Of a stretch of DNA of 64,000 nt, positions 43,428 to 53,772 are shown one piece after another; within the stretch, counting starts at the first letter, position 1; every line of letters begins with the position of its first letter. Source of the DNA: CADEED01 sp035525785 (lineage in GTDB: Bacteria; Pseudomonadota; Gammaproteobacteria; Steroidobacterales; Steroidobacteraceae); contig DATLDQ010000139.1 in the NCBI GenBank assembly GCA_035525785.1, forward strand, positions 1 through 64,000, read 5' to 3'. The notes under the pieces were generated by a model. It made no database searches. It was not told the origin of the DNA and was given only the letters and a program-made list of their open reading frames with translations. Made by a program: the position numbers and the translations under genes.

Positions 43428-45931
43428 CTACCGACGCGCGGCGAATTGCTCGATCGCTTCGAGCACTTCGCGCGGGTTCGACTGGATGACGTAGTGCTCG
43501 GCGTTCGGTAGCTCGATCACTTCGCCGTGGACCACGCCGCGCCGGAACGCTTCGATGTTCCTGCGCTGCGCGGCTTTCTTGATCTGCGCGATCTCGGCGA
43601 GTGTTGCCTGCAATTCCACGTCGCTCCGGTCGTACCAGGGCGGTGCCGGAGCAGTCGGATCCTCGATCGCGTACAGCGCGAGCGCCGGCAGCTTCACCGC
43701 GGCGTAGTCTGGAGCCTTGCTCGCCGCGAGTATCGCCTGCTGCGCGCGCGGATCGATGTTGGGATTTCCGCCGAGCCAGGGCTTGTCGACCTGCCGGAAT
43801 GCGATGAGCTCGCCTTCCGGCATGGACAGATGCCCGCGTTCCGCCAGTAGTTTGGACATGGCCACGTAGTTGGCGAAAGCCGTGAGTGGAAGCGGCGCTT
43901 CGGGCGGCAACCTGCGATAGAGCTCCTGCTGTCGCGAGATCGCATGCGGATAGCCCGAGCGGTCATAGGCGGCGTCCAGGTAGACCAGGCCGGAGAACCG
44001 CTGCGGATGATGACCGCCCAGCCAGGTGAGCTCATCGCCCGCGATCGAGTGGCCGACCAGCAGCACCTGGTCGAGGCTCATCGCGTCCATGACCTGCAGC
44101 ACGTCCTGCGCCAGACGAGGTGTGTCGAATCCGAAGTCGGGCCGGCTCGAATAGCCCGCCCCGCGGCGCGTGAGCGCGACCACGCGGTGTTGGCGCGCGA
44201 GCTGCGGCCCGAGGTCGTCGTAGCTGTGCGCCGTGGCGCCGAGACCCGGCAGCAACAGAATGGGCGACCCCTGGCCGCTGAAGTCGAGCACCTCGAGCTG
44301 CACGCCATCCTGCACGCTGATGGATGAGGCCTCGTGCGGCGCCGCGTCGCGCCACCGCGTCTGCTGGAAGGTCGCCTTGCCGGCGACCGGCAGTGGGCAG
44401 GTTGCGATGTCCGCGCCCAGGATGCCCGGCAACGCGACCTCTTCTTCGAGATAACCCGCGATCTGCCATGCGGTCACGGTGATGGTGTCGTGCGCTGCAA
44501 GCCGCGGCGAACGGATGCGGAGCGTCGACCGCCGGCCGGTCAGCCACTGCGTCCAGGCGGGCGAGAAGTCGAAGGGCGTGGAGTCGCCGTTCACGAAGAT
44601 ATCGTTGAGCGTCGCGCTGATCTGCGCCGGATGCCGGAAACCGCTGAAGCATTCCACTTCGATGGAGTCACTCGTGGTCGCGAGGCTGGCCCTGCAATAC
44701 CCGATGCCCGGGAGCTCGCGGCGCTGGCCATCCACCTGCAACGTCGACCTGCGCGGCTCGAGCAGCGTGAGCGAGTAATTGAGTTTCAATGACACCCTCT
44801 CTTCGGCGTTCAGTTTCTCCACGGCGAAGTCCGGCAGCACCCAGGCGTGCGAGGTGCCGCTCGCATAGCTCGCCGGTCGCAACGAGAACAGCGGCTGCAC
44901 GCTGGCGCCGTAGAAGTCCGCCTGGGCATGGTTGACGACGAATCGCCAGTTCTGCGGCATCCGTCGCGTATCCACCTGCGTGAGGAAAGCCACGGAACCC
45001 GGTCCGGATTCGCGCAGATCCTCGCTCGACCACATGCGAAGGGAGCTCGCCTCGCGCGCGGCGTTGAAGGCGGCATCGGCTTCGATCTGGCCGACGCGCG
45101 TCGCGGGGAAGCACTCGCGAGTGCTGCGCAGGGACAACTGCTGCGCGCTCGCCGGCGCCCGGGTGCCTTCGAGCGTGGCCTGTGCGGCGAACACCGAGCT
45201 CCAGGGTATGAGCCACATGGGGGTGATGAACGCCAGCAGCGTGACCGCCGCGATCGCGACCAGCATCACCCGCGCCGCGAGGATGCGCCGGCGCCAGTAC
45301 ACGAGCCACAGCCCGACCGCAGCAAGCAGCAACGGCAGCGCTTTCGCGGGCGTCATGATCATCCAGATCATGCCGTTGTTGAGCAGCGAGTCGCCGATGT
45401 GCGGGTTCATCGGGCCCGGTGCGCGCACGAACGGGGCGGGCAGCAGAAAAAGGCAGATGAAGACCGCGATCAGCGCGCCGATGCCCTGCACCAGGGTGCG
45501 AGTCACCGCGGCCGTGATCAGCACGATGGGAATCACCAGCAGGAAATACGGGTCCTCGATCAGCAAGGCATCCTGCAGTGATTCCGGGAGCGACGCGCCC
45601 GCGCACAGATCGAGCACCAAGGTGGCCGTCGCGCCTGGTAGATAGACGACGAGCACCAGCAGCGAGAGCTTGGCGGTCAGCATCTCGAGCGTTGGCACGG
45701 GGCGAGCCAGCCAGTCGTCGACCAGGCTCGCCGCCGAGTCGAGCTGCACCACCGCAAGCGTGAGCGCGGTGCCGACGAAAATGAGCAGCGCCTGCCGGAA
45801 ATCTGCCCACATGGGCACGAGCTCCCACCGCAGGATGATCACGTCGGCCGCGAACAGGGGCGCGGCGAGCAGCACCATGGGCAGCAGGCAGCGCAGGTCC
45901 TTGCGCAGGACGGCGGCCATGACCCGGAAGC

Positions 45932-45935
<4 letters not shown>
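43428..45935 (-). CDS. ABC-2-type permease fused to alpha/beta-hydrolase
   Basis: 835 residues. Residues 1-265 contain about seven membrane helices (VLLAAPLFAADVIIL, LLVLVVYLPGATATLVLDL, PYFLLVIPIVLITAAV, MLVAIAAVTLLAFITPMWL). Residues of about 270-550 are a beta-rich extracytoplasmic region, and 555-835 an alpha/beta-hydrolase (ILLLPGLGATAHSYD, nucleophile in VLLVGHSIAGDELTW, His in PNAEHYVIQ). The gene overlaps the ATPase gene by 4 bases and is third in a GntR-ATPase-permease operon. I know no described transporter with this fusion; the hydrolase is predicted to act outside the cytoplasm on the transported or cognate molecule. Confidence 0.85.
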
Positions 45936-46820
<885 letters not shown>

Positions 46821-46831
<11 letters not shown>

Positions 46832-47225
46832 TGGACACGACCTTGAGACCGCGCAGGTCCGTCCAGGTGTCTTCGACGGCCCTCTGCACCTCATCGAGGC
46901 CGGCGCCCACGCGCATGGCCTCGACCACGAGTTTCTCCACCTCGTCTTCGAGCAGGCGCTTGCGATCGCCGGCGCGCGCCTTGGGCGGCTGCGCTACCAC
47001 GGTGCCGACGCCGGGCTGCGCGGCGAGCCAGCGCTCCTGGATCAGGTGCTGGACCACCTTGTGCGCGGTGTTCGGGTGGATCTTGAGATCGAGCGCCAGC
47101 GAACGCACCGACGGGAAGGTTTCCCCGGGCTTGAGCTCGCCCGCGAGGATCGACCTGATGGCCGCGAAGCAGACCTGGTCGAAGATGGATTCGCCAGGAA
47201 CGATCTTGAGCTTGAACGGAACCAT
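46821..47225 (-). CDS. YtrA-type GntR regulator
   Basis: 134 residues: GntR winged helix (IFDQVCFAAIRSILAGELKP, GETFPSVRSLALDLKIHPNT) plus a short helical C-terminal segment, the YtrA subfamily layout, lacking a large ligand domain. YtrA regulators repress the ABC operon in which they lie and respond to cell-wall-active compounds. Its promoter would be in the 47226-47284 gap. Confidence 0.9.
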
Positions 47226-47284
47226 GCGCCCTCCGGTGTCACATGACTACTGTGACACATGGGAAGGCGGCCGTAAACTTCAGG

Positions 47285-48052
47285 CTATTCGCTGGCGTCG
47301 GCCGCGGCCGGCGAGAAATATGCCAGTCCGGTGATCCGCGGGCCTGCCGGGCGCCGCGGCCGTTGCTTGACGGGCATGTCGGCTATCGCAAGCCGGATCA
47401 GCCGGTTCATGGCGTCGCGTGCCTCGTTCGCGTCCTTTGCGGCTATGGCATCGAATACTCGCAGGTGGTCCGGGACGGGGTCGCGATCGATCTTCGCGAG
47501 TCGAAGCTTGAACAGTGTCAACGACTCGACCGCCGCCGTGACGCCATTGGTCAGCGAGATGACGAAAGGGTTGGCGGTCGCCGCGAGCAGTGCGGCGTGG
47601 AAGGCGCGGTCGGCCGTACGTCCTTCGGGGCGATGCAGCGTGTGGCGTGCCATCTCGTCGAGGGCACGCCGCATGTCCTCGAGATGCGTGCGCTGACGGC
47701 GCGCCGCGGCGAGCGCGGCGGCGGCCGGTTCCACGATCGTGCGCAGTTCGAAGAGTGCGTGAATCACCTCGGGCCGAGGCATGCCGCTGAACATCCAGGC
47801 GAGAACGTCCGGATCGAGCAGGTGCCATTCGGAAACCGTGCTGACGCGCGTACCGGTGCGCGGGCGGCTGTGCACCAGGCCTTTGGCGCCGAGGATGCGC
47901 ATCGCTTCGCGATAGGCCGTGCGCGACACGTGCCGCTGCGAACTCGCCTCGATCTCGCCGTCGAGGACATGACCGGGCCGCAGCTTCCCGGAGACGATGG
48001 CGAGACCGATCTCGCGGGCGATGGTGCCGTGCACGCGCAGGAGCTTCGCCAT
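47285..48052 (-). CDS. FadR/FCD-type GntR regulator
   Basis: 255 residues: winged helix (IAREIGLAIVSGKLRPG, VSRTAYREAMRILGAKGLV) and an FCD all-helical ligand-binding domain (FELRTIVEPAAAALAAARR, DRAFHAALLAATANPFVI; conserved Asp/His metal ligands). FCD regulators respond to sugar acids and other carboxylates. Two 19-base direct repeats lie just upstream at 48094-48131 and are likely its own operator. The divergent carbohydrate esterase at 48505 is a plausible target. Confidence 0.9.
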   Translation of the reverse strand: MAKLLRVHGTIAREIGLAIVSGKLRPGHVLDGEIEASSQRHVSRTAYREAMRILGAKGLVHSRPRTGTRVSTVSEWHLLDPDVLAWMFSGMPRPEVIHALFELRTIVEPAAAALAAARRQRTHLEDMRRALDEMARHTLHRPEGRTADRAFHAALLAATANPFVISLTNGVTAAVESLTLFKLRLAKIDRDPVPDHLRVFDAIAAKDANEARDAMNRLIRLAIADMPVKQRPRRPAGPRITGLAYFSPAAADASE

Positions 48053-48093
48053 TTTTCCCCCTTCGACCTTCGGGCCGACAACCTATGTTCAAG

Positions 48094-48131
48094 GTTTCAC
48101 TATAGCAATCGAGTTTCACTAAGCGAATCGA
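48094..48131. promoter_or_regulatory. Tandem 19-base direct repeats, candidate GntR operator
   Basis: GTTTCACTATAGCAATCGA (48094-48112) is directly followed by GTTTCACTAAGCGAATCGA (48113-48131), 15-16 of 19 bases equal. They lie 42-79 bases upstream of the FCD regulator start and 370 bases from the esterase gene. Tandem spacing of two helical turns suggests cooperative binding. Confidence 0.55.
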
Positions 48132-48258
48132 TGAATGTCAAAACGCGTATCGATACCCGCTTTTGCTTGACAAGGCGTGCACTGCGGCGCGAGCCTTGCC
48201 CCGCGGACGATTAGTTAGTGTGAGAGAACAGCCGAATCTCTTAGAAGGGGGAGACTTC

Positions 48259-48339
48259 ATGGCCCGGGTAAATCTCGTGGGCGCCGCCGTCGCGCGGTCC
48301 GCCAATCCGATTCCATTTCCAGCGATGGCGGCCCCGTAG
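48259..48339 (+). CDS. 26-residue leader ORF with strong ribosome-binding site
   Basis: GAAGGGGGAGACTTC precedes an ATG whose frame (M-A-R-V-N-L-V-G-A-A-V-A-R ...) ends at a TAG after 26 codons. The context resembles the start of exported proteins in this genome, so it may be a leader peptide for the downstream esterase or the stump of a lost gene. A large hairpin follows at 48438. Confidence 0.35.
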   Translation: MARVNLVGAAVARSANPIPFPAMAAP

Positions 48340-48437
48340 CCGCCGCGCCGATCGCATCCAGCCGATCGACCACCCAATCGACCCCGGGAAGAAGTCCCTT
48401 TCGCCAGGTTTCCGCTGTCGAAGATGGGTCGACCAGT

Positions 48438-48475
48438 GGCGCCGCCGTGCAGTGTTTCCCCCGTACGGCGGCGCC
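48438..48475 (+). other. Large GC hairpin between leader ORF and esterase
   Basis: GGCGCCGCCGT (48438-48448) pairs perfectly with ACGGCGGCGCC (48465-48475) over a 16-base loop; the following ATTTCTCTCGTT is only mildly T-rich. It ends 29 bases before the esterase ATG, so it may act as a terminator/attenuator or mask the ribosome-binding site (GAAGGAAG). Confidence 0.55.
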
Positions 48476-48504
48476 ATTTCTCTCGTTCCAGCGAAGGAAG
48501 CACC

Positions 48505-49686
48505 ATGAAGAAGTTGATGTACCTGATGATGTTGACGGCGGGCGCGTGTCTTGCCGACGACGCGGCGCAGTTCAAGCCGGCGGAAACCAATGTGTGGGGC
48601 GCGGAATATCCCCGCGTCGATTCGACGGGTCGCGTGCAGATCCGCATCAAGGCGCCGGAAGCCGCAAAGGTGAAACTCAACTTCTGGAGCGGGCCCAAGG
48701 TCGACATGGAGAAGCAGTCGGACGGCTTCTGGACCATCACCACCACGCCTCTCGTGCCCGGCCTGCACTACTACGTGATCAACGTCGACGGTGCCGATCT
48801 CAGCGACCCGGGCAGCCGCGCGTTCTTCGGCGGTTCGCGCTACGTGAGCGCCGTCGAAGTGCCGGAGCCTGGCTCGACCTATTACTCCGCGCAGAACGTG
48901 CCGCAGGGCCAGGTGCGCGATGTCTGGTATGAGTCGAAGGTCACCGGGTCATGGCGCCATGCCATGGTGTACCTGCCGCCCGACTACGACACGCAGGCAA
49001 AAAAGCGATATCCGGTGCTCTATCTGCAGCACGGTGGTGGCGAGGATGAAACCGGCTGGATCCGCCAGGGCCATGCCAACTTCATCGTCGACAACCTGAT
49101 CGCCGCCGGACAGGCGAAGCCCATGATCGTGGTCATGGCGTACGGCTATGCGAAGCGGGCCGGGCAGGCCGCGCCAGATGTTACTCCCGGCGCCTCGGCG
49201 CAGGCCGCGCAGGCGCGTGAGGAAATGGCGAAAACCTTCGAGGACGACGTGACGCAGGTGTTGATCCCGTTCGTCGACAAGACCTATCGCACGCTGCCGG
49301 ATCGGGACCATCGCGCGATGGCGGGGCTGTCGATGGGCGGTTTCCAGACATTCCGCATCACGCTCAACCATCTCGACCTGTTCTCGCACATCGGTGGGTT
49401 CAGCGGTATCGGCGGCATGATGGAAGATCGCAAGTTCGACCTGAAGACGGATTTCAATGGCGCGTTTGCCGACCCCGCGGCCTTCGCGAAAAAGGTGCAC
49501 CTGCTGTACTTCGGCGTGGGCACCGCCGAGCCGGAACGTTTCCAGGGGCGCATCCGCAGCCTGCACACCGCGCTCGACGAGGCGGGTGTCAAACATGTGT
49601 ACTGGGAATCTCCGGGCACTGATCACGAGTGGCAAACGTGGCGGCGCAATCTCAAGGATTTCGCGGCGCGCCTCTTCCGCGATTGA
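48505..49686 (+). CDS. Exported CE1-type esterase with N-terminal Ig-like domain
   Basis: 393 residues. Signal peptide of about 18 residues; an E-set/CBM48-like domain at about 25-125 (RVQIRIKAPEAAKVKLNFWS, LVPGLHYYVINVDG); then an esterase-D/feruloyl-esterase-like alpha/beta-hydrolase with nucleophile Ser in AMAGLSMGGFQTF, metal- or acid-bearing FGVGTAEPERF and His in PGTDHEWQTWR. It resembles XynZ-type esterases that remove feruloyl or acetyl groups from xylan. It is divergent from the FCD regulator. Confidence 0.9.
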   Translation: MKKLMYLMMLTAGACLADDAAQFKPAETNVWGAEYPRVDSTGRVQIRIKAPEAAKVKLNFWSGPKVDMEKQSDGFWTITTTPLVPGLHYYVINVDGADLSDPGSRAFFGGSRYVSAVEVPEPGSTYYSAQNVPQGQVRDVWYESKVTGSWRHAMVYLPPDYDTQAKKRYPVLYLQHGGGEDETGWIRQGHANFIVDNLIAAGQAKPMIVVMAYGYAKRAGQAAPDVTPGASAQAAQAREEMAKTFEDDVTQVLIPFVDKTYRTLPDRDHRAMAGLSMGGFQTFRITLNHLDLFSHIGGFSGIGGMMEDRKFDLKTDFNGAFADPAAFAKKVHLLYFGVGTAEPERFQGRIRSLHTALDEAGVKHVYWESPGTDHEWQTWRRNLKDFAARLFRD

Positions 49687-49720
49687 TCGCAGCCCGCCGG
49701 GCTGCGCCGAAGAGGGTCGA

Positions 49721-50491
49721 CTAGGACGGCAACCAGCCCAGCGACTGCGATATCCGACGAGCCGCTGTCTCGAGCAGCTTGCGCGTCTGCTCCACCGTGG
49801 TCGGGAGCGAGTCGTCGAACACGTGCAGGTACGGGATCGTCAGTGCCGCAAGCACCTTGCCGTCGAAACCGCGGACGGGGTAGCTGATGTCGGTGACACC
49901 GGCGGTCATGGGGCTCTTCTGCACTTCGAAGCCGCGTTTCGCGATGCGCGCGACGGCCGAATCGAGCCTGGCCCGTGACAACGGCCACGGGCGCGGAATG
50001 GTCCGCAGGACGGCGTCACGCTCGGCCTCGTCCATATGCGCGAGCAATACATACCCCGAGCAGCCAGACACCAGGCCGATGGCCGCGCCCAGTCGCACCG
50101 ACAGGTTCGCATGCCGCTTCTGGTTCTCCTGACGAAGGATCACCAGGCCCTGGTTGCCCGAACGCACGACCAGGTGGCAGGACTGATCGATGCGGGTAGA
50201 TAGCTCGTGCATCACCGGCGCGGCGGCAAGCGTCAGCGTCTGCGCCGGCGTGCCGCGATGCGCCAGCTTGAGCACATGGTAGGTGACGCTGTAGCGGGAG
50301 GTTTCCGGGTCTTTTTGCAGCCATCCCCGCCGTTCCATGACGACGATGATCCGGAAGAGCTCGCTCATGCGGCGACCGAGCCGTTCCGCAATCTCGGAGA
50401 CGGACAAACCGGCGTCCGCCTCGGCGAGTGCTTCGATGATGGCCATGCCCTTTTCGAGGGCCGGGGCGGAGTAGCTTCGGGGTCTGCGCAT
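49721..50491 (-). CDS. IclR family transcriptional regulator
   Basis: 256 residues. N-terminal winged helix (ALEKGMAIIEALAEADAGLS, VSEIAERLGRRMSELFRIIV) and a GAF-like effector domain (IDQSCHLVVRSGNQGLVILR, GFDGKVLAALTIPYLHVF). IclR regulators usually control aromatic-acid or sugar-acid catabolism. It starts 11 bases after the YCII gene stop and is likely co-transcribed with it. Its target may include the divergent MDR gene (51138). Confidence 0.9.
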   Translation of the reverse strand: MRRPRSYSAPALEKGMAIIEALAEADAGLSVSEIAERLGRRMSELFRIIVVMERRGWLQKDPETSRYSVTYHVLKLAHRGTPAQTLTLAAAPVMHELSTRIDQSCHLVVRSGNQGLVILRQENQKRHANLSVRLGAAIGLVSGCSGYVLLAHMDEAERDAVLRTIPRPWPLSRARLDSAVARIAKRGFEVQKSPMTAGVTDISYPVRGFDGKVLAALTIPYLHVFDDSLPTTVEQTRKLLETAARRISQSLGWLPS

Positions 50492-50502
50492 CGGGTCCTG
50501 AC

Positions 50503-50970
50503 TCAGAACTGCGTCTTCTGCACTTTATGATGAGTGGCGTTGACCTGCATCAGCGCCGCCGAGCCGTAATGCGCGTGGTACTCGGCGACCATTTCGCCAT
50601 TGATGATCACCGGGTCGGTTTCCGCGAGCTTCTTGGCCTCGTCGATGGTGGCCACCGTGAAGATGAACATGCCGCGCCAGCCGTCGACGCCATCGAGCGG
50701 GCCCGCGTAGGCCAGCTTGCCCTCGGCGGCGAGGCGCTCCATGTTGGCGAAATGGCCCTTGAACATGGCGTCGCGCTTCTCGCCCTTGGGCAGCGGCGTC
50801 GGGCCGGTCTTGAGGATGACCAGTACGTACTTGCGCATGCCGTAGTCGTCGGCGCCCAGTTGTTTGGCGAGCTCGGCATCGTAGACGGGCTTCGGCGCCG
50901 GGTCTTCGGCGCGGGCGGCGCTCGTGCAAATAGCGGCCGCGGCCATGCAGACCTGTAGAAAGTATTTCAT
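50503..50970 (-). CDS. Exported YCII-related protein
   Basis: 155 residues. Signal peptide MKYFLQVCMAAAAICTSAAR; the rest has the ferredoxin-like YCII pattern (YVLVILKTGPTPLPKGEKRD, HFANMERLAAEGKLAYAGPL, VATIDEAKKLAETDPVI) including the conserved His-Asp region. Free cytoplasmic YciI proteins are common; exported ones are less so. Its substrate is unknown. Paired with the IclR gene. Confidence 0.8.
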   Translation of the reverse strand: MKYFLQVCMAAAAICTSAARAEDPAPKPVYDAELAKQLGADDYGMRKYVLVILKTGPTPLPKGEKRDAMFKGHFANMERLAAEGKLAYAGPLDGVDGWRGMFIFTVATIDEAKKLAETDPVIINGEMVAEYHAHYGSAALMQVNATHHKVQKTQF

Positions 50971-51137
50971 TGGAACCTCCCGCGGACATTCTAGCCCTGC
51001 CTATATATAAGAGTGGGGCCGGAATACCCGCGGCGCTGCGCAACGCTTCGTCTTGCCGGGTACATCGCCCGCCGAATGCGCATTGACTTCGGGCGCCGCG
51101 ATGCGCAGCGTGCACCACTCGAAACCCAGGAGTTGCC

Positions 51138-52166
51138 GTGAAAAGAATCTTCGCGTCCGCGGTGGTGGGGGCCTTTTGCTTCGCGGCCTCCGCCGCGGAA
51201 CCGCCGATCCCCGCCACCATGCAGGCCATCGCCATCGATGCGCCCGGAGGGCCCGAAGCCATGACTCTGCGCACCTTGCCCGTGCCATCCGTCGACGCGA
51301 ACGATGTGCTAATCGCCGTGCAGGCGGCGGGCGTGGCGGTGTGGGACCTCCAGATCCGCAAGAGCATGCAATGGGTAAAACCGCGGTTTCCCTACGTACT
51401 CGGCAGCGATGGTTCGGGCACGGTGGTCAGGGTGGGTGCCGCGGTGAAACGCCTCAAGGTGGGCGACGCCGTCTATGGTTACTGCTGGGACAACCCCAAG
51501 GGCGGCTTCTACGCGGAGTACGTCGCCGCGCCCGCGGACTGCTTCGCCAAACTACCGAAAGGCGTGGATCTCGAGTCCGCCGGCGCACTCGGCGCGAGCG
51601 GGTTGACCGCGCTCAGCGGCGTCGACCGCGCTCTGGGCCTGAAGCAGGGCGACGCGGTCATCATCCATGGCGCGAGCGGCGCCGTGGGTACGCTCGCGGT
51701 GCAACTCGCCAAGGTGCGTGGCGCACGCGTGCTGGCGACGGCTTCGGGCGATGATGGAGTGGCGCTGGTACGCCGCCTCGGCGCCGATGTGGTCATCGAT
51801 GGTCGCAAGGCCGATATCAACGTCGCGGCAAGACAGTTCGCGCCAAAGGGCGTGGACGCGGTGCTGGCGCTCGCGAGCGGCGAGGCGCTGGAGAAATGCA
51901 TCGACGCGTTGCGTCACGGGGGCAAGGTCGCCTATCCCAATGGCGTTGAACCGGCGCCGCGGCCGCGCGACGGCATCACCATCATTCCTTACGACGCTTT
52001 GTTCGGCGACCAGAAGGTGCAGTGGGCCGAGCTCAATAAAGCCATCCAGACGCGGAAATTCGCAGTGCCCGTGGCGGCGACGTTCAGTCTGGCGGAAGCC
52101 GCGGCGGCGCATCGTCGCGTGGAAGCGGGGCACGTGCCGGGCAAGGTGATCCTCAAGGTCCGCTAG
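51138..52166 (+). CDS. Exported MDR-type quinone oxidoreductase
   Basis: 342 residues. A clear signal peptide (MKRIFASAVVGAFCFAASAA) precedes a zinc-free medium-chain reductase core: FPYVLGSDGSGTVVRVGAAV, LGASGLTALSGVDRALGLKQ, VIIHGASGAVGTLAVQLAKV (NADPH loop). The family (QorA/zeta-crystallin-like) is normally cytoplasmic because it needs NADPH, so a Sec signal is odd. It is divergent from the YCII-IclR pair. Confidence 0.88.
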   Translation: MKRIFASAVVGAFCFAASAAEPPIPATMQAIAIDAPGGPEAMTLRTLPVPSVDANDVLIAVQAAGVAVWDLQIRKSMQWVKPRFPYVLGSDGSGTVVRVGAAVKRLKVGDAVYGYCWDNPKGGFYAEYVAAPADCFAKLPKGVDLESAGALGASGLTALSGVDRALGLKQGDAVIIHGASGAVGTLAVQLAKVRGARVLATASGDDGVALVRRLGADVVIDGRKADINVAARQFAPKGVDAVLALASGEALEKCIDALRHGGKVAYPNGVEPAPRPRDGITIIPYDALFGDQKVQWAELNKAIQTRKFAVPVAATFSLAEAAAAHRRVEAGHVPGKVILKVR

Positions 52167-52176
52167 GCGGGGCTGG

Positions 52177-53673
52177 TCACTGGTCGGCGAAAGCGTGCCC
52201 GGCCGCGGAATTCTGCAACTCGGTGCACGAGCCTACCCACTCGCGCACCGCTCCCTGCTCCGTGCGGATGGGCGTGGCGCGCACCAGGCAGAGGCGGTAT
52301 TGCCCGCTCGCGGCATGCCAGAGGCGCGCCTTGCATTCATAGCCGCTGGATTCGAAACAGGCGGCGGCCCACGTGGCCTGCACGGTCGCACGATCATCCG
52401 CGTGGAAGGCGTCGAACCAGCCATGACCGGCATGCTGGTCCCAGGACTGGCCGGTGTAGTTCTCCCACGAGTGCTGCAGCTCGGCGAAGGCGCCGTCGGC
52501 GCGTGACTGCCACGGCACATCGGTGAGCAGCTGCGTGAGGATGCGCAGCCGCTCTTCGCGGCGGCGCGCCTCTTCATCCTGCGTCTTCCGTTCGATGAGA
52601 TCGGCGGCGAGACGCGCGAGGATGTCGAGCTGGCGCAGATCGCGCTCCGACGGCTCGTGGCATTCCTTCCAGTGCGTGGTGATCATGCCGACCAGGTCGC
52701 CGCATCGGGAGATGAGCGGGGTCGACTGCGCGGCGCGGATCCCCGCCTTCAACAACTCGGCCTGGTCGGCGGTGCCGGCCATGAACGCGGCGTTTTCCAC
52801 ATCGACCGCGATCACCCGCTCGCGACGGTTGATGGCCACGCCGCAGGTGCAGGCGGAATCCGCGCGCACCCAGGCCCAGAATTTCGCGGCTTCCGGCGAG
52901 AAACCATGATGGCCCAGTAGTTTGAGCTCGCCGCGCGCGCCCAGGTGCGGGTAGTACTGCTGCATACTGCCGAAATCCGCGCGCGTGATCGCCACCGCGG
53001 CGCCGATCAGCTTGACGTACAGCGATTCGATGTCGACCTCGTGGGCCATTTCGAGACTGAGCTCCTGCAGCCGCCGCGTGGCCGCGAGCTCCTCGGCGAG
53101 CTCGGCTTCGCGCGCGCGGAGCTGCTCATCGGTGCGATTGCGCTGGACCGCGAACGCCAGCTGCCGCGCGATGACCAGGCTCACGGACAGATCGTCCCTG
53201 GTGAACTGACTGGGTTCGTGGAAGTACGCCATGAACTTGCCGATCAGTGCGCCATCCGACACCAGCGGAATGAACGCGACGGCCTGGATGCCTTCGCCCA
53301 GCACCGTGGCTTTGAGCGCCGCATCGAGCTCGGATCGTTCCACGTCGGGGATGGCGATGGGTACGGCATCGGTGTCGCCGATCTTCCACGGCGAGTGACC
53401 GGTGACGGCTTCGCGATAGCCAGTGCTCAGGCCGCGCGACGCGACGAATCGCATGATGCCGGCGTCGTCGAGCAACAGGATCGCCGAGCGTTCGCAGTCG
53501 AGGGCCGACTCGATGGCGTCCATGGCGGCATCGTAAGCCTGCTTCAACGACGTGGCGCGATGCAGCTGCTCGCTGAGTTGATAGAGGGCGTCGCGCTGGC
53601 GATCGGCGGTGGCCACTTCACTGAGCGGGACGGCCCGGAGCGGGAGGACTGCGACAGATGCACCCTGGGACAT
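52177..53673 (-). CDS. GAF-GAF-PAS sensor protein without output domain
   Basis: 498 residues. GAF 1 at about 30-180 (DCERSAILLLDDAGIMRF, AFIPLVSDGALIGKFMAY), a coiled coil (REAELAEELAATRRLQELSL), GAF 2 at about 205-355 (FGSMQQYYPHLGARGELKLL, DSACTCGVAINRRERVIAVD), and a PAS domain at about 375-490 ending in a normal stop codon. Kinase, GGDEF, EAL and HTH modules are all absent. It may act on a separate kinase or be a truncated kinase. Convergent with MDR gene, 10 bases apart. Confidence 0.85.
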   Translation of the reverse strand: MSQGASVAVLPLRAVPLSEVATADRQRDALYQLSEQLHRATSLKQAYDAAMDAIESALDCERSAILLLDDAGIMRFVASRGLSTGYREAVTGHSPWKIGDTDAVPIAIPDVERSELDAALKATVLGEGIQAVAFIPLVSDGALIGKFMAYFHEPSQFTRDDLSVSLVIARQLAFAVQRNRTDEQLRAREAELAEELAATRRLQELSLEMAHEVDIESLYVKLIGAAVAITRADFGSMQQYYPHLGARGELKLLGHHGFSPEAAKFWAWVRADSACTCGVAINRRERVIAVDVENAAFMAGTADQAELLKAGIRAAQSTPLISRCGDLVGMITTHWKECHEPSERDLRQLDILARLAADLIERKTQDEEARRREERLRILTQLLTDVPWQSRADGAFAELQHSWENYTGQSWDQHAGHGWFDAFHADDRATVQATWAAACFESSGYECKARLWHAASGQYRLCLVRATPIRTEQGAVREWVGSCTELQNSAAGHAFADQ

Positions 53674-53772
53674 GGAGACCTGCTTGCCGTTGAGGCTTAT
53701 TTATATCCGCCGAGTGTAGGTTCATCCGCCGCCCCTGGATGTAGGATTGAACCGACTCGCGAGGGAGGAACA

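Noticed and set aside
48167..48172. TTGACA -35 box upstream of the CE1 esterase
   Set aside because: No acceptable -10 hexamer lies 16-18 bases downstream.
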